Shown piece by piece: positions 17,785-27,681 of a stretch of DNA of 64,000 bases (within the stretch, counting starts at the first letter, position 1; each line of letters begins with the position of its first letter). A program made the position numbers and the translations under genes. The stretch spans positions 1,736,001-1,800,000 of the forward strand of contig NC_007954.1 in assembly GCF_000013765.1 (NCBI RefSeq), read 5' to 3'. The notes under the pieces are model-generated. The model ran no database searches, was not told the origin of the DNA, and was given only the letters and a program-made list of their open reading frames with translations. The DNA comes from Shewanella denitrificans OS217 (lineage in GTDB: Bacteria; Pseudomonadota; Gammaproteobacteria; Enterobacterales; Shewanellaceae).

Positions 17785-20700
17785 TTAAGCTTGCTCGATG
17801 TCTCGTGGGATAGCGATGCCGTGGAACAAGGTAAATAGCACAGGCACTATGACCAAGGTCAGCACTGTCGCAAAGCCTAGACCAAACATGATGGCAATGG
17901 CCATTGAGCCGAAGAAGGCATCGAACATTAACGGGATCATACCCAAAATGGTGGTCAAGGCCGCCATACTTACGGGGCGTACTCGGCTTATGGCACTGTC
18001 GAGTACAGCAAGGTAGGGCGCTTTTCCTAAGTCCAACTCGAGATTGATTTGATCCAGCAAGACAATGCCATTTTTAAGCACCATGCCGCTTAAGCTTAAA
18101 ATCCCAAGTAGTGCAGTGAAACTCAATGGCATATTGGTCAAGAGTAAGCCAAAGACCACACCTATGATGGATAAGGGCACAGTACACCAGATAACCAAGG
18201 GCTTTTTCACCGAGTTAAACAAGAACACGGTAATGATGAACATAAACAGATAACCCATGGGCAAGGATCCAAACAGCGCCGCCTGTGCATCGGTTGATGT
18301 TTCGTGTTCGCCGCCCCAATGCAAGCTGTAGCCATCTGGCAGTGAAATCGCTTCAACCTGGGGTTGTAGTCGATTAAAAAGCGTAGCTGCGGTTTCATCA
18401 CCTAGAATGTTGTGATCTGCCATTATGGTCAGTGTGCGTTTGCGGTCACGGCGCTGAATGATGGGATCTATCCACTCAAGCTCAACACCGTCGACAATTT
18501 GCTGTAGCGGCACATAACTTTGCAGGCTAGGGCTCCAAATCGACAGCTTTTGTATGCTGCTTAAATCAACCCTTTCCTCTTCTGGCAAGCGCACCACGAT
18601 AGGTAACATCTGGGTGCCGTCACGGAAGTAGCCTATGGCGCGACCACCAAATGAAGACTTTAATGTATTGGCTAAGTCTTGCTTTGAGATCCCAAGGCGT
18701 CTTGCCTGTGATTCATTAAATTTTGGTACCAGTTGCTTGGTTTTCTCACGCCAATTATTACGCACATTTCGAGCGCCAGCATCGGCGCGGAAAATATCTT
18801 CGATTTGCGCAGCGTAATGACGCAGCACCTTAGGATCGGCGCCGGTTAATCTGGCTTCAATCTTTGAGGCCGCCGACGGACCGATTTCCATAAAGCGATA
18901 CTGGAACATGGCCTCGGGGAACTGCTGGGGCAAGTTTTGATCCAGCTGGTTTAATAGCAACATCATTTTTTCCCGAGAGGCAACTCGAATTTGCATCTGG
19001 GCAAAGGCGGCGTAGCTGTGCTCTGGCGCGTAGGTCAAGGTAAAACGTTGCATGCCTTGGCCTGTGGTGGAGCTGATAAATTCGATGTCGTAATTTGTTT
19101 GAATAACACGTTCGACTTGCTTCACTTTTTTGTAAGTTTCACGAATATCAGTGCCTTCCGGTAGCCACATATCTACATAAAACATAGGGGTGTTCGACGG
19201 CGGAAAGAAGGCATTTTTTACCTTAGTCAAACCATAGAAAGAGGCGATTAGGAGCACGAACATGGCCAGTACTGTGACGGCCCTATGATGCAGGCTGAAA
19301 TTAAGAATTTTCTTGAATACAGTAAAAATCATCCCCTTGTAGGGGTCGTCTAAATTTGCCGCATCCTCAGGCTTAGATTCATCCAGTAACAAGTGAGCCA
19401 GGAAAGGAGTTAAGGTAATGGCCGTTATCCAAGATAAAAATAACGAGAAGCACAACACCCAGAATAACGACCCTAAGAACTCGCCTGTGGCATCGGCCGA
19501 TAAGCCAATGGGAGCGAAGGCGATGATGGCAATCACAGTGGCGCCAAGAAGCGGCCATTTCGTTTGCTGAACGATATCCACCGAGGCCTCAAGCTTGGTC
19601 ATGCCACGCTTAAGGCCCACCAAAATACCCTCGACCACCACAATGGCGTTATCCACAAGCATTCCTAGGGCTATGATAAGGGCGCCAAGGGATATCCTTT
19701 GCAGCTCAATCTCGTACAGGCTCATCATGATGAAGGTGCCGAGCACAGTTAGGAGTAACACTGCGCCTATGATGATGCCACTTCGAAATCCCATGGTGAA
19801 CAGCAGTACTAAGATCACTATCCCAACCGCTTGTGCGAGGCTGATGACAAAGCCATTGACGGATTGCTCCACTTCGCTGGCTTGATCGTAAATGGTGTTA
19901 ATCTCAATGCCGGCAGGTTTTAACTGCTCTAATCGAAGCAGATGCTCGTTAATGCGTTTACCTACTTCGACCACATTCACGCCTTTGGTGAAGGAAATAC
20001 CTAAGTTAAGGGCTGGCATGCCATCGAAATTAAGTAAGTTTGAAGGCTTTTCTTCGAGGCCCCTAAAAATATGCGCCACGTCTTTTAAGCGAATAAGATT
20101 ACCGGTATCGCGGCCATGGATAATCAAGTTCTCAAAAGTTTCAATGCTGTTTAGCTCGCCGCTGGGCCTTAAGGGTAACTGCAAAGAATTGATAGTGACA
20201 TTACCCGCACTCATGATGGCGTTTTGCTGGCTAAGAATGCCGGCTACTGTGCTCATGTCTAAGTTAAAGGCGGCAAGACTCTTTAATGAAAATTCGACAA
20301 ACAGTTGCTCTTGTTGCTTACCTGCAAGGCTGACTTTACCGACGCCATCAATCAGCTCGATTTCACGGGTCAATTGATCCACGTAGCGCTTTAGATCAAC
20401 AAAGCTGTAGTTATCGCCGGTTATCATCAACATATAACCGAACACATCGCCAAAATCATCCATGACTTGGATAGGCATGATGCCATCGGGAAGATCAGGT
20501 TTTAGGTCATTGACCTTACGGCGCAACTCATCCCAAATTTGGGGCAGGGCCTCGGCATCATATTCGGTTCTCATGCTGACTTTGATCTGAGATAAGCCTG
20601 ACGAGGACGTCGAGGTGATATGGTCAACATAAGGCAGCTGCCTAAGGGCTTTTTCTATGGGGTAGGTGAGTTCTTCTTCCACCTCGGTCGGGGTTGCACC

Positions 20701-20856
20701 TGGATAGGGGGCGATGATCAGGGCATCTTTTAAGGTAAAGGCGGGATCTTCTAATCGGCCTAAGTCTAAGAAAGACACAGTGCCGCCAACGGCGAGAATA
20801 ATGAGAAACAGCCAGCTTATGACTGTATTTCGAATGGAATACTCAGCAATAGTCAC
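17785..20856 (-). CDS. RND efflux transporter permease subunit
   Basis: Inner-membrane proton-driven multidrug exporter of the AcrB-like RND family, 1023 residues. It has the usual two repeats of one plus five to six transmembrane helices with large periplasmic loops. TM4 carries GMLVDNAIVVVEG, so only the first of the two aspartates found in AcrB TM4 (VDD) is present; a VDN motif is common in other RND subgroups. The start overlaps the upstream adaptor stop by 4 bp. No outer-membrane channel gene is encoded here, so it presumably shares a TolC elsewhere. The substrate cannot be predicted. Confidence 0.94.
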   Translation of the reverse strand: MTIAEYSIRNTVISWLFLIILAVGGTVSFLDLGRLEDPAFTLKDALIIAPYPGATPTEVEEELTYPIEKALRQLPYVDHITSTSSSGLSQIKVSMRTEYDAEALPQIWDELRRKVNDLKPDLPDGIMPIQVMDDFGDVFGYMLMITGDNYSFVDLKRYVDQLTREIELIDGVGKVSLAGKQQEQLFVEFSLKSLAAFNLDMSTVAGILSQQNAIMSAGNVTINSLQLPLRPSGELNSIETFENLIIHGRDTGNLIRLKDVAHIFRGLEEKPSNLLNFDGMPALNLGISFTKGVNVVEVGKRINEHLLRLEQLKPAGIEINTIYDQASEVEQSVNGFVISLAQAVGIVILVLLFTMGFRSGIIIGAVLLLTVLGTFIMMSLYEIELQRISLGALIIALGMLVDNAIVVVEGILVGLKRGMTKLEASVDIVQQTKWPLLGATVIAIIAFAPIGLSADATGEFLGSLFWVLCFSLFLSWITAITLTPFLAHLLLDESKPEDAANLDDPYKGMIFTVFKKILNFSLHHRAVTVLAMFVLLIASFYGLTKVKNAFFPPSNTPMFYVDMWLPEGTDIRETYKKVKQVERVIQTNYDIEFISSTTGQGMQRFTLTYAPEHSYAAFAQMQIRVASREKMMLLLNQLDQNLPQQFPEAMFQYRFMEIGPSAASKIEARLTGADPKVLRHYAAQIEDIFRADAGARNVRNNWREKTKQLVPKFNESQARRLGISKQDLANTLKSSFGGRAIGYFRDGTQMLPIVVRLPEEERVDLSSIQKLSIWSPSLQSYVPLQQIVDGVELEWIDPIIQRRDRKRTLTIMADHNILGDETAATLFNRLQPQVEAISLPDGYSLHWGGEHETSTDAQAALFGSLPMGYLFMFIITVFLFNSVKKPLVIWCTVPLSIIGVVFGLLLTNMPLSFTALLGILSLSGMVLKNGIVLLDQINLELDLGKAPYLAVLDSAISRVRPVSMAALTTILGMIPLMFDAFFGSMAIAIMFGLGFATVLTLVIVPVLFTLFHGIAIPRDIEQA

Positions 20857-21926
20857 AGTGCTTGCTCCTGTGTGGTTGAATTAACTTGCATGCCTTCACG
20901 CAATTGATTTAAGTGTGAGGTCACGATGCGATCGCCTTCATTTAAGCCATTAATCACTAAGGCGCCTAAGCTAGACATCTGTACAACATCGACGGCTTGC
21001 TTACTAATTTTGCCATCGAGTAGTTTCCAAACATAAAATTGATTAGCTTGCATGCCAGGATCCAGTGCATTCACAGGCACTTGATAACCCAGCTCGCCAC
21101 TAATGCCTGCCTTGATTAAATCTATGTGCACTGTGGCTGTGGTACCCGGCAGGGTGACGGGCGTCGTTTGCGGCATGACAAACCAAGCTTCATAGGCCTG
21201 TGTTTGCGCAGTGAGCTGCATAGTGTATTCCAGCAATGACACTTGATGCTCAGTGCCACCATTAGCAAATTGCAGGGTGGGTTTGTAATTAGTTTCTTTT
21301 TTCTCAGGGTTAAATCTAGCCAGAATAACGTCAGGCAATTGAATTTTTACGTAAATCTTATCGCTTTGATACAGCTTAACCACAGGTTCACTGGGGGCGA
21401 CGGTTTCATAATTCTCTTTGTTGACTTCAGACACTAGCCCAGAGAAAGGGGCACGGATCACGCTGTATTTGACTTGAGCTTCAGCCAGCTTTTGGTTGAT
21501 TTCAGCGAGTTTTACGTTGGCGATAAGTTCATCGAGCTCGGCCTGAGAAATCAGCTGCTGACTGACTAGGCTCCTAGCGCGACTTAATTGCTTTTGGGCG
21601 AGAACCATTTTTGCTTGAGTATCGGCTTGTTTCTGCTCAGCTTTTCTGGAATCAAGTTTAATCAGTACTTGGCCTTTAGTGACAGGTTCACCAGGCTTTA
21701 TTAATACTTGGCTGATTTCGCCGGCAATTCTAAACGACAGCGGAGTCAATTCGGCGGGGACAACTTGACCGATAAAATCACGATATTGAGCGGTAACGGG
21801 AGCCGCTAATACTTGGTGAGTGACCGTCAGTACTGGTTTAGTGCTGACTTGTGGCTCTGGGCTACAGGCGATAAGCAAGGCACATGGCAGCAATAGGCTT
21901 ATGAGGCGTTTGGTAATCGATGGCAT
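20853..21926 (-). CDS. RND efflux periplasmic adaptor subunit (second in operon)
   Basis: Membrane fusion protein (HlyD/AcrA-like) linking the RND pump to an outer-membrane channel. The ATG at 21926 has an excellent GGGAGGAA site and gives a lipoprotein signal ending LLIAC; an in-frame start at 21995 lies inside the preceding gene and is rejected. A lipoyl/barrel-sandwich segment (GEPVTKGQVLIKLD), a coiled-coil hairpin rich in Gln, Ala and Lys, and a C-terminal beta-barrel follow. It starts 1 bp after the preceding adaptor gene. Confidence 0.92.
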   Translation of the reverse strand: MPSITKRLISLLLPCALLIACSPEPQVSTKPVLTVTHQVLAAPVTAQYRDFIGQVVPAELTPLSFRIAGEISQVLIKPGEPVTKGQVLIKLDSRKAEQKQADTQAKMVLAQKQLSRARSLVSQQLISQAELDELIANVKLAEINQKLAEAQVKYSVIRAPFSGLVSEVNKENYETVAPSEPVVKLYQSDKIYVKIQLPDVILARFNPEKKETNYKPTLQFANGGTEHQVSLLEYTMQLTAQTQAYEAWFVMPQTTPVTLPGTTATVHIDLIKAGISGELGYQVPVNALDPGMQANQFYVWKLLDGKISKQAVDVVQMSSLGALVINGLNEGDRIVTSHLNQLREGMQVNSTTQEQAL

Positions 21927-21927
21927 A

Positions 21928-23016
21928 TTAAATTCCTCCCTCTTTAACCCATGGGCGTACTTTCTGGCCGGCGTTAAGGTTTTTAGCGCCTGCAATCACT
22001 ATGTTATCCCCAGGCGTTAGGCCACTGACGACTCTATTATCAGCATCTAACACCACAGTGACAGGTTCGAGCAGTTGGTTGGTCTCATTCATACGCCAGA
22101 CTTGGGCAAGCGCCTTCTCTTGGCTATAGATAGCACCAAGAGGGAGGAACAAGTCTTGTTGCTTGGCGAGCGTTTGTACTATATGCACTGTGCCCGACAT
22201 GCCAGACAAAATATTCAAATTGGCTGGACGACTAATGGTCAGGGTAACTTTGTAGGAGTTGGTATCCACATCGGGTTTAGTGGAGATTTCTTTGAAGCTT
22301 GCGGGTAGCAACACGTTATCGAAACGACTCAAACGCACTTTGAGACTACTTTGTTTCAAACTATCAATATCCAGCTCTGAGGTAAGGTGCACAGGCAAGT
22401 TAAAATCGATATCAAAATTTTGGTTATTTAGCATGCTAACAACGGCTTGTTTAGCATCCACAAATTGGTAGGTTTTGGCATGGGTGATGGATATCCCCCC
22501 AGGGAAAGGCGCATGCAATTCAGTGTAAGATAAATCCGTTTGTGCCTGCTGCAAATTGAGCTTAGCCTCGGTATAGGCAGTTTGAGTTTGATCTAGACTA
22601 TCTTCGCTGACTAAGTGCTTCTCAAATAGCTGTCTTGCGCGCTTAAGTCTGGCTTGTTGTAGCTCAAAATTGGCTTGCATCGCCGCTAAAGCCAGTAAGT
22701 AATCTTGTTGATCTAGCTTAGCAAGTAGTTGGCCTTGCTCTATTTTTTGACCCATACGCACATCTAGCAAAGCGATTTCCCCTGGCACTTGAAACGCCAG
22801 TTGAGCTTGCTTACTGGCACTGACTTGCGCCACAAACTGGTGGGTTTTGCTGTGCTTGAGTTGAGGAATTTCCATTAACTTAACTGGGGTGCTGGCATCG
22901 ACTAGGGTATCTGATTGTGCCTTCTCACAGCCCCCTAAAAGGGCTATCAAGGATATCAGGGATATTAGCCTAAACCCTGAACGTATCTTAGTTACAGGCA
23001 TCTTGTTCCTCGTCAT
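21928..23016 (-). CDS. RND efflux periplasmic adaptor subunit (first in operon)
   Basis: A second membrane fusion protein of 362 residues, with a lipoprotein signal (SLIALLGGC) and the same biotinyl-lipoyl and hairpin layout (GQKIEQGQLLAKLDQ). It is only loosely similar in sequence to the next gene, so the two adaptors are probably not recent duplicates. It is the promoter-proximal gene of the three-gene operon and is divergent from a TetR regulator across 174 bp. Confidence 0.91.
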   Translation of the reverse strand: MTRNKMPVTKIRSGFRLISLISLIALLGGCEKAQSDTLVDASTPVKLMEIPQLKHSKTHQFVAQVSASKQAQLAFQVPGEIALLDVRMGQKIEQGQLLAKLDQQDYLLALAAMQANFELQQARLKRARQLFEKHLVSEDSLDQTQTAYTEAKLNLQQAQTDLSYTELHAPFPGGISITHAKTYQFVDAKQAVVSMLNNQNFDIDFNLPVHLTSELDIDSLKQSSLKVRLSRFDNVLLPASFKEISTKPDVDTNSYKVTLTISRPANLNILSGMSGTVHIVQTLAKQQDLFLPLGAIYSQEKALAQVWRMNETNQLLEPVTVVLDADNRVVSGLTPGDNIVIAGAKNLNAGQKVRPWVKEGGI

Positions 23017-23190
23017 GGTTGTGGGTGATGAAACTCATCATGCTATACGTTTGTGCAGTATATTTCGACTAGTATAAGGATGTTAATTCTGTTGCACAAG
23101 AAATACTGTACAGCCGGATAGTAAAATGGCACTCTTATACTGGCATGGGGCGATAACTGCCCAAGTATAGCAGTCCCCGAAGAGAGAGTT

Positions 23191-23931
23191 ATGCCTGATA
23201 AAGATAAGAGAATTGGTCGACAATCTGCTGAAAATACGAAACAAACCCGTAAAGATATCATAGATGCGGCGACGCAATTATTTTGTCAGCAGGGTTATGC
23301 TAAGGTGAGCCTAAGAGCCATTAGTGAGCAAGCCGGTGTGTCCCATGGGCTTATTCGACATCACTTCGGCACCAAGTTTCAAGTGTGGCAGCAGGTTTGC
23401 GATCGCATCGAAGCGTATTTTCATCAATTCGTATCGTCTCTCACTCAAGAATTTTCTCCAGAGCTTGCCAGTAATGAACGACTGTTTTATGTGATTATTA
23501 ATCTGCAAGCCGTGTTGATGTTAGATCCGCGTCCCATTCAGCTAATGGCCGATTCAATGGGGCAAGATGCGCAAATGCATGATTATATTTTTGATGACGA
23601 TGATGAGCTGGCGACATTAATCGCATCCATGCTTAAGCAGTGTCATCAAGAAGGACTGGCAACAGAGTTGGCAGTGAAAGAGCTTGAATGGTTAACCTGT
23701 GCCAGTGCTAACAGTTTTGTGAGCCTAGCGCCTTTAGCTAAAAATACCTACCCAGGGTTATCGTTTGAGCAAGTGCAGGTGAAGCATTGGCGGTTATTTG
23801 CGCGCTCAATATGTGCGTTATTAGAGTTAGATATTGGCATTATTCCTAAAATAGAGAACTTGGCGAGTTTTGTGGCTAAGAGTCAATTTATCACGGACTT
23901 TAGTAACAACTTTGATTGTGAAACCCTGTAG
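23191..23931 (+). CDS. TetR/AcrR-family transcriptional regulator
   Basis: A 246-residue regulator with an N-terminal TetR helix-turn-helix (about residues 15-65: ATQLFCQQGYAKVSLRAISE then HGLIRHHFGTKFQVW). The ligand-binding C-terminal domain is diverged. A GAGAGAG ribosome site precedes the ATG. Its divergent position next to the adaptor-adaptor-permease operon suggests it represses that operon and perhaps itself. I could not pick out a convincing operator palindrome in the 174-bp intergenic region. Confidence 0.92.
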   Translation: MPDKDKRIGRQSAENTKQTRKDIIDAATQLFCQQGYAKVSLRAISEQAGVSHGLIRHHFGTKFQVWQQVCDRIEAYFHQFVSSLTQEFSPELASNERLFYVIINLQAVLMLDPRPIQLMADSMGQDAQMHDYIFDDDDELATLIASMLKQCHQEGLATELAVKELEWLTCASANSFVSLAPLAKNTYPGLSFEQVQVKHWRLFARSICALLELDIGIIPKIENLASFVAKSQFITDFSNNFDCETL

Positions 23932-23970
23932 ATTTCGGCGTTATTAACCACATTTCCCCCATTGAAACTC

Positions 23971-24008
23971 AAAAGGCTAAGGATCGTTAATCGAACCTTA
24001 GCCTTTTT
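23971..24008. terminator. Bidirectional terminator between tetR and queF
   Basis: An 8-bp perfect stem GGCTAAGG/CCTTAGCC with flanking A and T runs stands between two convergent genes. Confidence 0.88.
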
Positions 24009-24072
24009 GGTGGGGCTGTTTTTAAGTCTGTCGTTGTTAATCAATAGTTAGTTTAAATGCCTATTGAATTAA

Positions 24073-24927
24073 TTATTGTCTGGCTAAACGATGGCTGTCT
24101 GGGGCTTGCTCGAAATCACTGCGAAACGGATTAATATCCAAACCGCCACGGCGAGTATAGCGGGCATAAACGGTTAACTTTGCACAGTGGCAGTATTGCT
24201 TAAGATCCATAAATATCCGCTCAACGCATTGCTCGTGAAACTCATTATGCTGACGGAATGAAATCAAATAGCGCAGCAATTTTTCACGGTCAATTTTAGG
24301 CCCTTGATAACGGATCATTACACTGCCCCAATCCGGCTGCGAGGTGATCAAGCAATTGGATTTAAGCAGGTTTGAGGTCAAGGTTTCGGCAACATTTTTC
24401 TCTTCCGTGCTGTCCAATAAATATTCTGGATTGAATTGATAATCAAAAATTTCAATATCCAAATCATCAATGCAGTTGCCGGGTAATTCACTGATGCGCT
24501 CTATGGTAAAATGCTTAGGCTCGATTATTTTTACCGTCACCTCACCCTGAGCACATTGGCTTAAGTCAGTTGTCAGTGTGTCTTTGACAGCATCTAGGTT
24601 ATTGAAACGGGTTTGATTCAAGCTATTGAGATAAAGCTTAAAAGATTTAGATTCAATCAAGTTGACACTATGAATGTCCAAATGCACTTGCAAGATGGCA
24701 ACCACAGGTTTGCCTTTGCCATTGAGCCAAGACAATTCATAGCCTGTCCAGATATCTGTGCCATGGAAGGGCAGTTCGGTCGTGAGTTCAATCGCATCAC
24801 GATTCAGTTTGCGGGGAACACCTTGAAGCAATGAGGGGTCGTATTCTGCTTGATATTGCGTCGCTTGGCCTAGGGTTAGGCCCTTGAGTGCTTGAGCATC
24901 ACTATAAGGATCGTGATTGTGTGTCAT
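24073..24927 (-). CDS. queF: NADPH-dependent 7-cyano-7-deazaguanine reductase QueF
   Basis: Reduces preQ0 to preQ1 in queuosine biosynthesis for tRNA wobble modification. The 284 residues match the long bimodular YqcD-type QueF of E. coli (282). The substrate-binding ESKSFKLYLNS motif is at about residues 92-102. The catalytic cysteine lies in SNCLITSQPDWGS (C192), with the acid aspartate at D199. The gene is monocistronic and divergent from syd across 54 bp. No preQ1 riboswitch was recognised in front of it. Confidence 0.96.
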   Translation of the reverse strand: MTHNHDPYSDAQALKGLTLGQATQYQAEYDPSLLQGVPRKLNRDAIELTTELPFHGTDIWTGYELSWLNGKGKPVVAILQVHLDIHSVNLIESKSFKLYLNSLNQTRFNNLDAVKDTLTTDLSQCAQGEVTVKIIEPKHFTIERISELPGNCIDDLDIEIFDYQFNPEYLLDSTEEKNVAETLTSNLLKSNCLITSQPDWGSVMIRYQGPKIDREKLLRYLISFRQHNEFHEQCVERIFMDLKQYCHCAKLTVYARYTRRGGLDINPFRSDFEQAPDSHRLARQ

Positions 24928-24981
24928 CTAATGGGTTTCCATGTCAAAATATGCTTTTATTATAAACCACGAGTAGCTTAA

Positions 24982-25638
24982 GTGTCTTGTTCATCTGCAT
25001 TAGAGAAGTTTATAAATTCATACCTTAACTCATATCAGAATGCCTTATCTGAGTTACCGCGATATTATCCTATGGGCGTGGCATCGCCTTGTATCGCGCA
25101 AACTTTCGATGAGCAATCAGAGGATGCGGTTTTCTGGCAACCAGTTAAACGTGAACCAGCCGGGGACTTTGACAATGTCGCGTCGGCGTTAGCTATCACT
25201 CTGCATCAAGATATTAATCATTTTTATGCTTCTTTCTTCAGTGCCCCCTTGCAGTTTAATTCGCCGTGGGGAGAAGGGGAGTTATTGCTTGCCTGGTCCC
25301 TCGAGGATTTTGAATACTTGCAGCAAAACATTATTGGTCACTTGTTAATGAAGCAAAAGCTTAAACAAGCGCCGACCTGGTTTATTGGTGTCTTGAGTGA
25401 TGGCGACACTATGATCACAGTCGAAAATGATACTGGCGCCGTGTGGATTGAAGTGCCAGGAGAAGTTCCTAAACAGCAACTTGCCCCCTCTATCGCCGAG
25501 TTTATTACTCAGCTGAGTCCGCGGATCACCCCAGCGATAAAGCCAGTTCAAGAAGTCGACCCGCAATGGCAACACCCAGGCATTTGGCAACGAATGAAGC
25601 TAATGTGGCGAGATTTAACTCATCGAAGCCGAAAATAA
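24982..25638 (+). CDS. syd: SecY-interacting protein Syd
   Basis: Cytoplasmic protein that binds SecY and is thought to monitor proper assembly of the SecYEG translocon. The 218 residues compare with 181 in E. coli; the extra length is mostly a C-terminal tail (after about residue 180). WGEGELLLAWSLEDFEYLQQN and the TMITVENDTGAVWIE segment are characteristic. The start is GTG. Convergent with the Zn-ribbon gene, only 3 bp apart. Confidence 0.92.
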   Translation: MSCSSALEKFINSYLNSYQNALSELPRYYPMGVASPCIAQTFDEQSEDAVFWQPVKREPAGDFDNVASALAITLHQDINHFYASFFSAPLQFNSPWGEGELLLAWSLEDFEYLQQNIIGHLLMKQKLKQAPTWFIGVLSDGDTMITVENDTGAVWIEVPGEVPKQQLAPSIAEFITQLSPRITPAIKPVQEVDPQWQHPGIWQRMKLMWRDLTHRSRK

Positions 25639-25641
25639 ACT

Positions 25642-26415
25642 TTATTGATGATCCCAAGATAAGTTTGACACTATGCGGCAAGGTTCGCAGCGAAACTGAA
25701 ACATGTCTAATAAAGGTTCAGCAAGTTTCCACTCTAGACTGCCGCACTTTGGACAAGGCCGTGAAAGCTCAGCGTTTAGGCTTTCACCGCCGACTCGATA
25801 CAGATAGTAGTAAGTGGGGATCTTAGTTAAGTACTCGATACGACCACGTAAATCCCAGCCACGTCTAAATAAGTCACTGTCAGTATTGGATATTTCATCT
25901 AAGGCTGCAAATTCAGCTTTGGTGGCTGCCGCCATTTGCAGTTCATCGCACGCCTGCCATTCGCTCTGCCATTTTATCATCCGCTTATGATCGCCATTGA
26001 AGGTAGCGGGAATTTGATACAAAGGAATGGGTAATAAGTTATCGCCGTTTCGCAGCGGCGAGCACATGTGCACATAACTGGTGTATAGCAGCTGCCAACT
26101 GGGCTGATGGGTATTACTGGCTTCGGAATTAATGTCTTGTCCGATGAATTTCTCTCTTGGCGCAAGTATTTTTGCCTCTGTGAGTCCATTAAGTGCCACT
26201 TTCACCCACGGGCTGTTGTATCGATTGGCGAGACTGCTGCGCTCTGGGATCAATAGACGGACTCTGAACTCACCATCATTAAAGGCGACTGCAAACTCAC
26301 GCCCGAGCACTTGCCCGTTAGCCCTAAGTGCCTCTAAAAAATTGTTAATGGCTTTTTCTGCAGCTTCAATACTGGTGTCTGCAAAGCATTCAAAGCGTAG
26401 TTCTGTGACAAACAT
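25642..26415 (-). CDS. Zn-ribbon-containing protein (DUF2310 family)
   Basis: A 257-residue conserved protein with a C-terminal zinc ribbon made of CPKC (about residues 220-223) and CEPC (about 243-246). The family is annotated as possibly nucleic-acid binding, but no function is established. The N-terminal part resembles a small alpha/beta domain. The ATG directly abuts the stop codon of the preceding minus-strand gene, so the two are co-translated. Confidence 0.82.
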   Translation of the reverse strand: MFVTELRFECFADTSIEAAEKAINNFLEALRANGQVLGREFAVAFNDGEFRVRLLIPERSSLANRYNSPWVKVALNGLTEAKILAPREKFIGQDINSEASNTHQPSWQLLYTSYVHMCSPLRNGDNLLPIPLYQIPATFNGDHKRMIKWQSEWQACDELQMAAATKAEFAALDEISNTDSDLFRRGWDLRGRIEYLTKIPTYYYLYRVGGESLNAELSRPCPKCGSLEWKLAEPLLDMFQFRCEPCRIVSNLSWDHQ

Positions 26416-26745
26416 TTATTCGGCTACCTTATTTTCAAGAATTTGAACTCTTGCAGTGAGTTGGTCTATTTGTTGAGTCAATTGCTGAATTGTCAAAAGT
26501 AACTGCTGCAGATCAAGGTCAGTATTCGATGCTTGCAGCGCATTGTCCTCAGCTTGACTCAAGTCTACATCGGCAAGGCTTGCCCAGCACTCCTTAGGCA
26601 TAGCTTTAAATTCTTTGAGCCCCTGAATGATTATGGGTATAGGCAGTTTATTGCGTAAACGTGACTTAACTAAGGCTAAATTGGGTACATGACCACTTAA
26701 GGCGATGGCTTTTGCGGCAGCGAGCACTTGGTCAATTGGACTCAT
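26416..26745 (-). CDS. Conserved small protein with C-terminal coiled coil
   Basis: I do not recognise a named family. The 109 residues divide into an N-terminal helical part (about 1-60, with a possible DNA-binding-like helix pair around NLALVKSRLRNKLPIPIIIQ) and a C-terminal leucine/glutamine heptad region (about 75-107) predicted as a coiled coil. It is translated from ATG with GAGGAAA upstream and is immediately followed by the Zn-ribbon gene, so the two products may act together. Confidence 0.75.
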   Translation of the reverse strand: MSPIDQVLAAAKAIALSGHVPNLALVKSRLRNKLPIPIIIQGLKEFKAMPKECWASLADVDLSQAEDNALQASNTDLDLQQLLLTIQQLTQQIDQLTARVQILENKVAE

Positions 26746-26937
26746 TGTTGGTTAATTTCCTCATATGTTGATAAATTCGAATGCTACCAAGCAAGCCTGA
26801 TATTAATTAATTTCTTCAAATCAATATGTTATAAGTAATCCCTATTCTGGCATATATTTTGCTTTTCATTGGTTCTATATCACCATTATTTTAAAAAATA
26901 ACATGAGTAGTGGCAATTTAAACAAAAAGGACCAGAC

Positions 26938-27321
26938 ATGAAATCAAAACTTATCCCAATAGCAATGTTAACCAGCCTAAGTCTATTAATGAGTGGTTGT
27001 GTGCTCAATGTAGGTGAGCATGGATCTGCCAGAAATAGTGATTGGGAACAGCAACAACAAATGAATCGTGACAATATTGCCAAACTTTCCATGGGAATGG
27101 ACGCTCAACAAGTGTCATTACTCATGGGAACCGCCGATTTTAGTGAAGCGTTTGTGACTCAAGCCTCAGCCCAAGATGCAGAGCAGCAAGTTCAAGTGTT
27201 TTTCTATCGTACTCAATGGAGTAAAGGCGATGGCAAAACGACTAAAGATGAATGCACTCCCGTCGTTTTACGCAACAACAAGTTGATTGGTTGGGGTGAT
27301 GCGGCTTATAAGATGATCTAA
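26938..27321 (+). CDS. DUF3192-family lipoprotein
   Basis: Small lipoprotein (127 residues) with signal peptide and lipobox LMSGC (lipidated Cys21). The mature part NIAKLSMGMDAQQVSLLMGTADFSEAF resembles the BamE/SmpA-like fold, in which NRDNIAKLSxGM opens the repeat. Function is unknown. It has a strong AAAGGA ribosome site. Convergent with a DUF2789 gene, 7 bp away. Confidence 0.85.
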   Translation: MKSKLIPIAMLTSLSLLMSGCVLNVGEHGSARNSDWEQQQQMNRDNIAKLSMGMDAQQVSLLMGTADFSEAFVTQASAQDAEQQVQVFFYRTQWSKGDGKTTKDECTPVVLRNNKLIGWGDAAYKMI

Positions 27322-27328
27322 ATTGCTT

Positions 27329-27559
27329 TTATTTCCGCAATAAGACGTCCAATTGGTCCACCAGTTCTGACCATTGGGCGTCTTCATTCAAGGCTTCTTT
27401 AATGAAGTTCCGCTGCGCTGGAGTCCAAAATGTGGCATCGGCCAGATGCACATGGTGTTTAATTTTATTTTTATTAATAAAATCTTCTATTTCTTTAGGT
27501 TGATGGCCTAAACCTAGTTGCTGAAATAAATGGGTTAGATCGTTCTGTGTCGTGTCCAT
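27329..27559 (-). CDS. DUF2789-family protein
   Basis: A 76-residue cytoplasmic protein of unknown function found widely in gammaproteobacteria. LTHLFQQLGLGHQPKEIEDF at the N-terminus and the FWTPAQRNFIKEAL segment identify the family. The ATG at 27559 is preferred because GAGG lies 9 bases upstream; a TTG two codons earlier would be too close to it. Confidence 0.85.
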   Translation of the reverse strand: MDTTQNDLTHLFQQLGLGHQPKEIEDFINKNKIKHHVHLADATFWTPAQRNFIKEALNEDAQWSELVDQLDVLLRK

Positions 27560-27681
27560 AATCAAGTTCCTCTATTCATCCTACTCTGAGTATAAAAGCC
27601 TAATTTCAAAGCACAAGGGGCTTGCACAATGTTATTTTTTTGTTAACTTGGAGGTAACTCTGTTTAAATAGGATACTGCTT

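Noticed and set aside
19892..20377. 161-codon plus-strand ORF
   Set aside because: Antisense inside the RND permease gene; no ribosome site and no protein-like motif.
23017..23190. Possible TetR operator between the RND operon and the regulator
   Set aside because: Short inverted matches around CAGTAT and ATACTG exist, but none forms a clean operator palindrome by eye.
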